Assembly: GCA_041685045.1 (NCBI GenBank)
Contig: JAWLGP010000018.1
Span: 42,858 to 106,857, forward strand
Reading direction: 5' to 3'
Origin: Thiohalomonas sp041685045
Lineage (GTDB): Bacteria; Pseudomonadota; Gammaproteobacteria; Thiohalomonadales; Thiohalomonadaceae
Length of the DNA stretch: 64,000 nucleotides
This document shows, in pieces, positions 35,720 through 43,359 of this stretch; position 1 is the stretch's first letter; each line of letters begins with the position of its first letter. The notes beneath the pieces are model-generated. The model saw nothing but the letters and a program-made list of their open reading frames with translations. It made no database searches and had not been told where the DNA came from. A program made the translations under genes and the position numbers.

Positions 35720-36118
35720 TTATCGTTCAGCGCCCCCCTCTGTTTTACGTGAACCCTCGCCACGCTCTTGCGCGGTGCCTTCCGCCTCCGGGCAGACGAA
35801 CTCGTCGACGGCCAGCAGGGTGTCGTCCCGGTAAATCGCCAGCCGAACCTGACAGCCCTCTTTCGTGCCGATGCGTATGTGGCCGAGATCGACCACGCCA
35901 CCGGCCGATAACCGAACGCGGTTGACCTGACGGGTTCTTCGGCTTCCGGCCGCCCCATCCGTCCTTACGGTCAGTTCATAGCGAAAGTGCCCGGCCGACG
36001 CGCTCTCCAAGCGTGGCTCGAGCGTCCAGCCGACAGGGGAACTGTCGACCCGTAGCTCGGCGCGAGTATCGGAGGCCGATACGGCGGCCAGTGCGACAAG
36101 TAGCAGCGGGGAAAACAT
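35720..36118 (-). CDS. csgH: CsgH/CsgC-like curli chaperone
   Basis: A 132-residue exported protein of beta-sandwich type: signal peptide MFSPLLLVALAAVSA, then FRYELTVRTDG, SRRTRQVNRVRLSAG and VRLAIYRDDTLL. This matches the CsgH/CsgC class that stops premature curlin amyloid formation in the periplasm. It is the last gene of the curli operon and is placed behind csgA. A hairpin precedes it (36132-36155), and no strong ribosome site is seen. CsgH is preferred over CsgC because of sequence feel rather than any alignment I could run. Confidence 0.7.
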   Translation of the reverse strand: MFSPLLLVALAAVSASDTRAELRVDSSPVGWTLEPRLESASAGHFRYELTVRTDGAAGSRRTRQVNRVRLSAGGVVDLGHIRIGTKEGCQVRLAIYRDDTLLAVDEFVCPEAEGTAQERGEGSRKTEGGAER

Positions 36119-36131
36119 TGCGGGAGGAGAA

Positions 36132-36155
36132 AAGGGGCGGTTTAACCCGCCCCTT
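36132..36155 (-). terminator. Hairpin between csgA and csgH
   Basis: AAGGGGCGG pairs perfectly with CCGCCCCTT around a six-base loop; on the minus strand it is followed by TTCTCC. A partial terminator here would make csgH less abundant than csgA. Confidence 0.6.
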
Positions 36156-36160
36156 GGAGG

Positions 36161-37096
36161 TTATAGCGTGCCCTGAAAGATGTTGGCGTTATTGGCCGCG
36201 CCGCCCGTCTGGGTGATGGCGGCGGTGTTGGCATTGTCGTTCTGGGTGATTGCCGCGTAGTTGTAGAAGTCGGCCGTTCCGGTGCCTAACTGGGTGATGG
36301 TGGCCATATGCCCATCGCCGATCTGAGTGATGCTGGCATCGTTGTAGTCGGCAAAGGCGAAGCCATCACCCTGGGCGATGGTGGCGTTGTTGCCGGAGCC
36401 GAACTGGTCGATCGCAGCGAAACTCTCGTAGGCATAGTCCTGCGTGATGGAGCCGATGTTGTCCGTCCCGCTCTGGTAGATATCCGCCACCGAGTAATCG
36501 GATACCGTTGTCTGGACGATGGTGCCCATGTTCCCGGCCCCGTATTGGACGATGCTGGCCATGTTGTCCCAGGTGTCGGATTGGGTGATCGATGCCGACT
36601 GGCTGGCGCCGGCCTGGTCGATGGTGGCGATGTCGTTGAAGCCGAAATCCTGGAGGATGGTGGCCGTGAGCTGGTCGCCGGTCTGATCGATGCTGGCCGA
36701 ACCGAGGTCGTTTGCGCCGATCTGGTCGATCACTGCCGTGGAGTCGGTGGCGGCCAGCTGGTTGATGGTCGCGTCGCTGGAGAACGCATCCTGCAGCACG
36801 GTGGCGGTGGAGCCGGCTGAGGCATCCTGCGCGACGGTTGCGTTGTTGTCGTCGCCGGTGGTGGTCACGGTGGTGGTCATGACCAGGTCGGAATTGGTCT
36901 GGGTGACGGTTGCGCCGTTGCCGTTACCGCTTTGCGACACGTTGGCGTTGGCCAGGGAGGTCGCGCTTTGGGTGATGATGGCGGTGTTCGATTCGCCGTC
37001 CTGGGTCAGGCCTGCCACGTTGTCGGACCCCGCGTACGCCGTGCCCGATAGTCCGAGGGCGACCCCCACTGCCATTGAAAGACAACTCCTTTTCAT
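36161..37096 (-). CDS. csgA: CsgA-like major curlin with extended repeat array
   Basis: A 311-residue exported protein, about twice E. coli CsgA. After the signal peptide (VGVALGLSGTAYAG) come about a dozen curlin repeats of the X-A-x-I-x-Q type, for example SASITQS, ATIDQAG and NATIAQGDG. These stack as a beta-solenoid amyloid subunit of the curli fibre outside the cell. An AAGGAG ribosome site lies upstream. It follows csgB in the operon. The longer array suggests a larger or more stable fibre subunit; this is inference from length only. Confidence 0.9.
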   Translation of the reverse strand: MKRSCLSMAVGVALGLSGTAYAGSDNVAGLTQDGESNTAIITQSATSLANANVSQSGNGNGATVTQTNSDLVMTTTVTTTGDDNNATVAQDASAGSTATVLQDAFSSDATINQLAATDSTAVIDQIGANDLGSASIDQTGDQLTATILQDFGFNDIATIDQAGASQSASITQSDTWDNMASIVQYGAGNMGTIVQTTVSDYSVADIYQSGTDNIGSITQDYAYESFAAIDQFGSGNNATIAQGDGFAFADYNDASITQIGDGHMATITQLGTGTADFYNYAAITQNDNANTAAITQTGGAANNANIFQGTL

Positions 37097-37118
37097 GATG
37101 CTCTCCTTGTTACTTCGG

Positions 37119-37586
37119 TTAGTACTGGGTGATTACGGTTGTGTTGCCGACGCCCCACTGCCAGACGGTGGCATTCTGGTTAAGGCCATACTGATGAATA
37201 ATGGCCGTATTGGCGACATCGTACTGCCGGATGTCGGTACGGTGGCCGGTTCCGGACTGCACCACCTGGGCGAGGTGCCCCTCGCCTTCCTGATGAACCT
37301 GTACGCTGTTGTCCTCTACTGACTGGTCGAGTTCGGCGCGGTTGCCCCGGCCCAACTGAACGACATGCGCGCGTTGCAGTACGCCCTGCTGCGTCAACAC
37401 CGCATGATTCAGTTCGCCGTGCTGCGTGACAAACGCTTCATTGTGGCTGCCGGGTGAGGCGCCGGTGATTACCGGATCGGAACCGGGGTCCAGATCGGGC
37501 GAGGCGTCATACCCGTTCGCAGACGAACACACGAGCAGCGCGGACGCAAACCATCGGAGTCTACGGATGCCGGAACGTAAGGTCAT
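37119..37586 (-). CDS. csgB: CsgB-like minor curlin / nucleator
   Basis: About 155 residues from the ATG at 37586. After a signal peptide (LRWFASALLVCSSANG) it has curlin-type Q/N repeats (HNEAFVTQHG, NHAVLTQQG, NRAELDQSV, NTAIIHQYG), with more charged residues than csgA, as in CsgB, which nucleates CsgA fibre growth on the outer membrane. It sits directly upstream of csgA (23 bp). The ATG at 37622 would extend the frame without adding a convincing signal, so 37586 was preferred. Confidence 0.8.
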   Translation of the reverse strand: MTLRSGIRRLRWFASALLVCSSANGYDASPDLDPGSDPVITGASPGSHNEAFVTQHGELNHAVLTQQGVLQRAHVVQLGRGNRAELDQSVEDNSVQVHQEGEGHLAQVVQSGTGHRTDIRQYDVANTAIIHQYGLNQNATVWQWGVGNTTVITQY

Positions 37587-37746
37587 GACCCAAGTCTGGG
37601 CGAGGCGCGTCGGCACAACCATCGGTAGAAGTCATGAATTTGAATGTGCTCTCTCATGCTTTCGTACGAGAACACAAACCGAACGCAGGGGTTACAACAG
37701 CGCCGGACCGAGGTTCGGCACTGCAGCAGCGGGACCCATGGTCGGT

Positions 37747-38595
37747 TCAATCGAAGGTGACGAGCCGATCCTGCTCTTGCAGGTAACCCATCAGTACGGA
37801 GTTGTTCATGTCCTCCGGGGAATTCAGCTGCCACAACCCCTCGCGCACACCCTGGGCCACCAGGTGAATGACGGCCGCCTGGATTGCATCACGCACGCAC
37901 AACTGAGCCGGCTCGTTGCGGGTATAGCCCGCCTCCAGTTCCAGCAGCCGTTTGAAGCTCACAAAGCGGAATACACCGGTGTCGAGTTGATAGGAAAATA
38001 CCGTTTTGCTGGTTGATACACTCGCCAGGACCTGCCCGGTGCGAACGTCCACGGCGCGCAGGTTCACCGTTACCTGGTCCATGCGATAGAGGTCCGACGC
38101 GCCGATGCCGAAATACCGCGCACCAGCCCCGCCGGTGGTGACGTTGGTGTCGTAGGCGACTATCCCGCCCGTCAAAAGAATGCTCGATGCAAAGAGCGGC
38201 GGGATTTTCACGTTGTTTGCTTTTTGTTCGTTGGAGGCCCGGGCGATCTTGCGTTCGGTCAGCAGGTCCTGGAGGTTTTCCCTTTCAACCGGGAGAAACC
38301 AGCCGGACTCGAGTGCGGCCTTCGTGAGCATCGAGGCGGCACCCTGGGTCACGGCGGTCGAAAACGAACTCGCGGGAGATGGTCGGTACTGGCCGGTCTG
38401 GTCGCGGAACCCGTAGACCGCCACCGTGATCTTGCCTTTCGGGGCCGGCAGCGCGAGCAGGTCGTCGTGAGTCGCCGACTCCGGGGTCAGGGCAGGCTCG
38501 CTATCGGGGCTTACCGGTTCTTCATCGACCAGGTAGGCACAGCCGGACTGTGCCAGTAGCACGAGCAGAAGAACGGGTAGTGTGCGCGACCGCAT
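37747..38595 (-). CDS. csgG: CsgG curli secretion channel lipoprotein
   Basis: The protein (282 aa) begins MRSRTLPVLLLVLLAQSGC, a lipoprotein signal with lipobox AQSGC, and continues with TVAVYGFRDQTGQYRPSP, GWFLPVERENLQDLLTER and ILLTGGIVAYDTNV. These match CsgG, the nonameric outer-membrane pore through which curlin subunits are exported. Length equals the family norm. It follows csgF (26 bp) and precedes csgB (160 bp). Confidence 0.95.
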   Translation of the reverse strand: MRSRTLPVLLLVLLAQSGCAYLVDEEPVSPDSEPALTPESATHDDLLALPAPKGKITVAVYGFRDQTGQYRPSPASSFSTAVTQGAASMLTKAALESGWFLPVERENLQDLLTERKIARASNEQKANNVKIPPLFASSILLTGGIVAYDTNVTTGGAGARYFGIGASDLYRMDQVTVNLRAVDVRTGQVLASVSTSKTVFSYQLDTGVFRFVSFKRLLELEAGYTRNEPAQLCVRDAIQAAVIHLVAQGVREGLWQLNSPEDMNNSVLMGYLQEQDRLVTFD

Positions 38596-38621
38596 GTCGT
38601 TACCGCCGGATCTCTTTTTTG

Positions 38622-39053
38622 TTAGAACTGGTTCGATAGTTCGAACGACGATGTGTCACCAGTGTTCTTGTCAGTCGTGGTGATCCGCAACACACCGTCG
38701 CCGAGGTCGACGATGTCGATAATGAAATCGCTGGTCTCGAGGGAGCCCGGCACCAGTTCTCCGTTGGCGTCAAACAGTGCGCCGCTCATGTTCGAGGCGA
38801 TGCGACTCAGGATCGAACGCTGCAACAAGTCGTTGAAACGATCGAGATCCGAACCGGTGCCGACGAGGTCCCTGCTGTCCGGGTCCTCATAGTCATCCTG
38901 CAGCTGTGCACTGTTGAGCAGGAAAGTGCCGGCGAGCGGGTTGCCGCCAAAGTTGGGATTGACCGGCTGATAGACCAGTTCGGTTGCTTCGGCCATAAAG
39001 CTGGTCATGGCTATCAGCCCATACACCCATTGCTTCACTGCCCATCTCCCCAT
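38622..39053 (-). CDS. csgF: CsgF curli accessory protein
   Basis: A 143-residue exported protein with YQPVNPNFGGNPLAGTFLLN just after the signal peptide, the hallmark of CsgF, which binds CsgG and anchors the nucleator CsgB at the surface. The C-terminal half has FIIDIVDLGDGVLRIT. Its start overlaps the end of csgE by 19 bases, so translation is likely coupled. Confidence 0.92.
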   Translation of the reverse strand: MGRWAVKQWVYGLIAMTSFMAEATELVYQPVNPNFGGNPLAGTFLLNSAQLQDDYEDPDSRDLVGTGSDLDRFNDLLQRSILSRIASNMSGALFDANGELVPGSLETSDFIIDIVDLGDGVLRITTTDKNTGDTSSFELSNQF

Positions 39054-39505
39054 AACTCACTCGGTGCGAGGTCCGGTTCCTTGAACATCAGTCTTTCGAT
39101 TCGTTTTTGCTCGAGGACTTCGGCGACTTTTTCGGCAGCCGACGCACCCACCGCCTCGGGGTCGACGCGACCGGGAAAAAGAAAGGTACGGAAGACGATT
39201 TCATTCCGGTACTCGACCCATATCAGGCTTCCCCAGCGTGCAGACGGACGTTCTCGGACGGCCAAGGTACCGGCGAAGTCATTGTCAGGAGGTTGCCAGG
39301 CACGGGAGAAGCCGCTGTAGAAGGCACGACCGGTAAAGGTGATCGTTTGGTCGGTGACAATGGTACCCAAGCCGTCGTCAAACAGATCGGGGGAGTCACT
39401 GTCGAGTGTGTGAGCGGGTCGCAGGGCCATTGCGAGCAGTAGCAGCGCAGTAAAACAGGCCGGCGGCCGCCGACATCCCCTCGCTCTTGGCGTGACTCCG
39501 TGCAT
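39035..39505 (-). CDS. csgE: CsgE curli periplasmic adaptor
   Basis: About 156 residues from the ATG at 39505. A signal peptide (ACFTALLLLAMALRPAHT) is followed by DQTITFTGRAFYSGFSRAW, SARWGSLIWVEYRNEIVFRT and AEKVAEVLEQKRIERLM, which match CsgE, the cap that selects curlin for the CsgG pore. A longer upstream in-frame extension is encoded by the foldback element and is rejected. First gene of the curli operon; its promoter should lie between 39506 and the repeat element. Confidence 0.9.
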   Translation of the reverse strand: MHGVTPRARGCRRPPACFTALLLLAMALRPAHTLDSDSPDLFDDGLGTIVTDQTITFTGRAFYSGFSRAWQPPDNDFAGTLAVRERPSARWGSLIWVEYRNEIVFRTFLFPGRVDPEAVGASAAEKVAEVLEQKRIERLMFKEPDLAPSELWGDGQ

Positions 39506-39653
39506 GGCTGCCCCGAAACCTTGCGGATCGCCCGGAATGCCGCTTTGGTGCTGATCCCGGATTATCGTTGTGAACAGCCAAAGCATAGACGAGAGACAGC
39601 GCGGTTCAATGCGGCAGCATGAACGGCTAGCAATGATGTCGCCGCGACTGGCG

Positions 39654-39920
39654 CTAGTGGTCCATGCGGGAAATAGTGTGTCTCTCAGAGCCCCGCCAAG
39701 GAGCCAAGGCAAGGCGCACTCCGCAGGGAATGGCGCGCCCTTTCCAAGGAGTGCAACGCCGCATTGGCTCCTTGGCGGGGCTCCCTCCGGGCCGTTCCAC
39801 AAAGCCCATAGTCGGCGTTGCACTCGCTTGAATTAGCCCGCTAGTCCTGCGCTCGTGCGCCTTGCCTATGAACTTTGTGGAACGGCTGAGAGGTACACTA
39901 TTTCCCGCATGGACCACTAG
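39654..39920. mobile_element. 267-bp foldback element with 26-bp perfect terminal inverted repeats
   Basis: The ends are perfect inverted repeats: CTAGTGGTCCATGCGGGAAA-TAGTGT at 39654-39679 and its exact reverse complement at 39895-39920. Inside, four more perfect inverted pairs occur: 18 bp (39690-39707/39764-39781), 12 bp (39708-39719/39855-39866), 13 bp (39749-39761/39813-39825) and 13 bp (39792-39804/39873-39885). Some of these pairings cross. No open frame fits a transposase. It fills the gap between csgE and the RibD-C gene (with 39506-39653 free for a promoter) and ends 9 bp before the latter's start. Confidence 0.85.
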
Positions 39921-39929
39921 TCTAAGGAG

Positions 39930-40763
39930 ATGGATGCACCGCTCCTGCGTCTCTATCCGACGCCGGCGGAGATGCTGGCCCTGCGTGGGCTCTACCTCGC
40001 CCACGACCTGCGGGCTGCGGCCGGCGGCGGGCCTTTCGTGTATACCAACTTCGTCGCGAGTCTGGACGGACGTATCGCCCAGTTGGACCCGGTGACGCGG
40101 CGGCGCCGGGTGCCGCCGGCGATCGCCAACGCGCGGGACTGGCGCCTGTACCAGGAGCTGGCCGCTCAGGCCGATGCCGTTGTCACCACCGCGCGCCACC
40201 TGCGGGCAGCGGTCGCGGCGCTTCCTGCCGATCTGCTGGCTTTGGATCCCGAACTCCGCGACTGGCGGCAGGCGCGACAACTGACGGCGGAGCCGGTCCT
40301 CGCAGTTCTCAGTGCGCGTCTGGATATCCCCGTTCAGCAGTTGCCGGAGCGGCATCGCCGGCGTCTGCTGGTCATTACCGGCGCGGCCGCCGACGCGCAG
40401 GCGCGGCAGCGGCTGACGCAAGCCGGTGTCGAGGTGATGGCGGTCGGGAAGGGGGAACACCCATCCGGGCACGAGCTGTTGGCCGCGCTGGCCGGGCGTG
40501 GTCTGCCGCTGCTGTATTCGGTGGCCGGGCCGCGGGTTCACCGCCTGCTGCTGGATGCGCGGGTCATCGACCGGCTCTACCTGACCACGGTACTGCGCGC
40601 GCTCGGCGGGGAGACGGTGGACACCCTGGTGGAGGGGCCGGCTCTCGCCCCCCCCATCGGGTTCGTCACGGAAACTCTGTATCTCGATCCGCACGGGCCG
40701 GGTGACGTCGAGCAACTGTTCCTCTGCCTGCGGCGCCACGAGCCCTCCGCCTATACTGGATGA
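39930..40763 (+). CDS. RibD C-terminal / dihydrofolate-reductase-fold reductase
   Basis: A 277-residue protein with FVYTNFVASLDGRIAQLD near residue 36, the substrate-site start of the RibD-C fold, and YSVAGPRVHRLLLDARVIDR near 195. The family reduces pteridine- or pyrimidine-like substrates with NADPH. A true deaminase domain is absent, so this is not full RibD. The ATG at 39930 directly follows an AAGGAG with no spacer, and the frame is closed by a TAG inside the repeat element at 39918, so the foldback element may have clipped the natural 5' end. Its stop overlaps the next gene (ATGA). Confidence 0.75.
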   Translation: MDAPLLRLYPTPAEMLALRGLYLAHDLRAAAGGGPFVYTNFVASLDGRIAQLDPVTRRRRVPPAIANARDWRLYQELAAQADAVVTTARHLRAAVAALPADLLALDPELRDWRQARQLTAEPVLAVLSARLDIPVQQLPERHRRRLLVITGAAADAQARQRLTQAGVEVMAVGKGEHPSGHELLAALAGRGLPLLYSVAGPRVHRLLLDARVIDRLYLTTVLRALGGETVDTLVEGPALAPPIGFVTETLYLDPHGPGDVEQLFLCLRRHEPSAYTG

Positions 40764-43246
40764 ACAAGTACCCAGGGCGCAACGGCGCCCGTTCGTCGGG
40801 GAATTTTGCCTTGCAGCCAGATTCCGGACCGATCCGCATCCTGCTGGTGGAAGACGACGAGGTGGACGCGCTGTTGGTGAAGCGAACCCTCGCCCGGAGC
40901 GCGTCGGCGGTGGGCCACCTGATCGAGTCTCCCCTGCTAAAGCATGTCCCTGATCTCGACGAGGCCTTGGAACTGCTGGCCCGTGAACCGGTGGACGTCA
41001 TCCTGCTCGACCTCAACCTGGGGCGCTCCCGCGGTATCGAAACCTTCTTTCGTGTCCATGAATTTGCGCCAGGGATCCCGGTGGTGGTGCTCACGGGCCT
41101 GGCCGAGGACGAAATCGCGGTGCAGGCGATCCGCAGCGGCGCCCAGGACTTCATCGCCAAGGAGCAGCTGGATGCCCGGATCCTGGGCCGAGCCATTCGC
41201 TATGCCCTGGAGCGCCAGCACCTGCGGCAGGCGCAGCGCAAGGCCCAGGAGTACCTGGATATCGCCGCCGTCATCATGGTGGTGCTCGACCACGACGGCA
41301 AGGTCACATTGATCAACCGCCGCGGCAGCGAAATCCTCGACTACCCCGAGAACGAGATCGTTGGTCGCGACTGGTTCGAACACTTCATTCCGGGCCGCGT
41401 CCGGGCCGAGTTACGCGCAGTCTTCGAACAAGCGATGAACGGCGTTGCGACTGGGGCGGACTACCACGAGAACCCGGTATTGACCCGCACCGGCGAAGAG
41501 CGGCTGATCGCCTGGCACAACCGCGTGGTCTTCGACGCGCGCGGGCGGCCGGCCGGGATCCTCAGCTCCGGTGAGGACATCACCGAGCGCCGGCGCGCCG
41601 AAGAGGCGTCGCGTGAGAGCGAGCGGCGTCTTTCCACCCTGATGGCCAACCTGCCGGGCATGGCCTACCGCTGCCGCAACGACGCCCGGTGGACCATGCA
41701 CTTTGTCAGCCAGTGGGTACGGGTGCTGACCGGCTACGCGCCCGACGCCCTAATCGACAACCGGAAGCTGGCCTGGGTCGATCTGATCCATCCCGCCGAT
41801 CGCGAAGCAATCTGGCAACAGGTGCAGAGCGCCATTGAAAGGCAGCAGCCTTTCCAGCTGGAGTATCGCATCCACACCGCCACGGACGAGGAGCGCTGGG
41901 TGATGGATCACGGTCGCGCGGTCGATGTCCCCGACGAAGGGGTGATGCTGGAGGGCATCGTGACCGATCTGACCGAGCGCAAGCAGGCCGAACAGGCCCT
42001 GCAGCGTTACGCCGGGCGCCTGCGTACACTGCAGACCCTCGATCGGGAGATCCTGGCCGCGCAATCACCGGGGGCCGTGGCCGAGGTGGCGCTCAGCTCC
42101 ATCGGCGACCTCGTCCCCGCCACCTGTTGCGCCATGGTGCTGCTGTTCGACGAGGATTGCGTCGAAATGACCGTGCTCGCCTCTTCGATGGAGGCGGCCG
42201 GCACTCGACCCGGGGACCGTTTCCCGGTCGCGGGCCTACCGGGTGAAGCGCTCCTTCGGCAAGGTCACGAGGTCACGCTCGCGGCATTGGAGCCGGTGGC
42301 CGACCAGGCGCCTTTCCTGCGTGCCCTGGTGGAGCACGGGGCCGCGGCAGGAACCGCCGTGCCGCTGCGGGTCCGCGAAGAGCTGATCGGTATCCTCGTG
42401 CTGCTGCGCTACGAAACGGGTGAGTTCGATCCGGCCGACGTCACCGTCGCCCGGGAGCTGGCCGATTCGCTGGCCATCGCCATCCACCAGGGGAGGCTGT
42501 TCGAACGCATCCGCGAATACTCCCGCGAACTGGAGCAGCGCGTGGAGGCGCGCACCCGTGCTCTGCGCGACACCAATGCCGAGCTGGAGGCGTTCGCCTA
42601 TTCGGTTTCCCACGACCTGCGTAACCCGCTGTCGAACATCAGGGGATTCGGGGAGCTCCTGCGAGACAGCTATGCCGAGCGTCTCGGTGAGGATGGTCTG
42701 GACCTGCTGGTCTCCATTCTCGAAGCGGTACGGGACATGGACACGCTCATCGAAGATCTGCTCGGCTACAGCCGGGTGACCCGTGCCGAGGTGGAACTGA
42801 CGGCGGTGCCGTTGGACACCGTGGTGGACACGGTGGTCGAGCAGTATTCCCGCAATCTGGCCACTGTCGGCGGCAGGGTCGAGGTGGTGCGTCCACTGCC
42901 GACGGTTCGGAGTCATGCCGCCACACTGGAGCGGGTGCTCGCCAATCTGCTCAGCAACGCCATCAAGTTCGTCCCGCCCGAAACCCGCCCCGCCGTCCGC
43001 ATCCGGGCCGAGCCGGGAGGGGGCGGGCGGGTCCGGGTCTGGGTCGAGGACAACGGCATCGGCATCGACCCGGCCGATCAGGAGCGGATCTTCCGGGTGT
43101 TCGAGCGGGCCGCCACCCAGTACCCGGGCACCGGCGTCGGCCTGGCGACCGTACGCCGTGGCGTCGAGCGACTTGGCGGTGAGGTCGGTGTCGACTCCGA
43201 ACCGGGGCGGGGTAGCCGGTTCTGGATCGAACTGCCCGAGCCGTGA
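40760..43246 (+). CDS. Hybrid sensor: receiver-PAS-PAS-GAF-histidine kinase
   Basis: An 828-residue cytoplasmic protein. N-terminal receiver domain (about 22-150) with ILLVEDDEVDA, VILLDLNLG and the conserved lysine in FIAKEQL, then two PAS domains (about 165-280 and 290-415), a GAF domain (about 435-595), and a kinase with the phospho-His (about 618) in YSVSHDLRNPLS and the HATPase motifs NLLSNAIKF, VEDNGIGID and GTGVGLATVRR. The inverted order (receiver first) suggests an input from another kinase. The ATG overlaps the RibD-C stop (ATGA), so the reductase and this sensor are translated together. Confidence 0.88.
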   Translation: MNKYPGRNGARSSGNFALQPDSGPIRILLVEDDEVDALLVKRTLARSASAVGHLIESPLLKHVPDLDEALELLAREPVDVILLDLNLGRSRGIETFFRVHEFAPGIPVVVLTGLAEDEIAVQAIRSGAQDFIAKEQLDARILGRAIRYALERQHLRQAQRKAQEYLDIAAVIMVVLDHDGKVTLINRRGSEILDYPENEIVGRDWFEHFIPGRVRAELRAVFEQAMNGVATGADYHENPVLTRTGEERLIAWHNRVVFDARGRPAGILSSGEDITERRRAEEASRESERRLSTLMANLPGMAYRCRNDARWTMHFVSQWVRVLTGYAPDALIDNRKLAWVDLIHPADREAIWQQVQSAIERQQPFQLEYRIHTATDEERWVMDHGRAVDVPDEGVMLEGIVTDLTERKQAEQALQRYAGRLRTLQTLDREILAAQSPGAVAEVALSSIGDLVPATCCAMVLLFDEDCVEMTVLASSMEAAGTRPGDRFPVAGLPGEALLRQGHEVTLAALEPVADQAPFLRALVEHGAAAGTAVPLRVREELIGILVLLRYETGEFDPADVTVARELADSLAIAIHQGRLFERIREYSRELEQRVEARTRALRDTNAELEAFAYSVSHDLRNPLSNIRGFGELLRDSYAERLGEDGLDLLVSILEAVRDMDTLIEDLLGYSRVTRAEVELTAVPLDTVVDTVVEQYSRNLATVGGRVEVVRPLPTVRSHAATLERVLANLLSNAIKFVPPETRPAVRIRAEPGGGGRVRVWVEDNGIGIDPADQERIFRVFERAATQYPGTGVGLATVRRGVERLGGEVGVDSEPGRGSRFWIELPEP

Positions 43247-43359
43247 AGCGGAACAGGCGAACAACACGTTGTTGTGGTCGCCGTCATTGAGATCGGGTTT
43301 TCGTCGACTATTCTGTGTGGACACGGGGCCAAAGCAACGACAAAGAGAGGGAGATCCCG

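Noticed and set aside
43255..43280. ACAACACGTTGTTGT palindrome before glgB as an operator
   Set aside because: A single short palindrome without a repeat or a known regulator nearby; not enough support.
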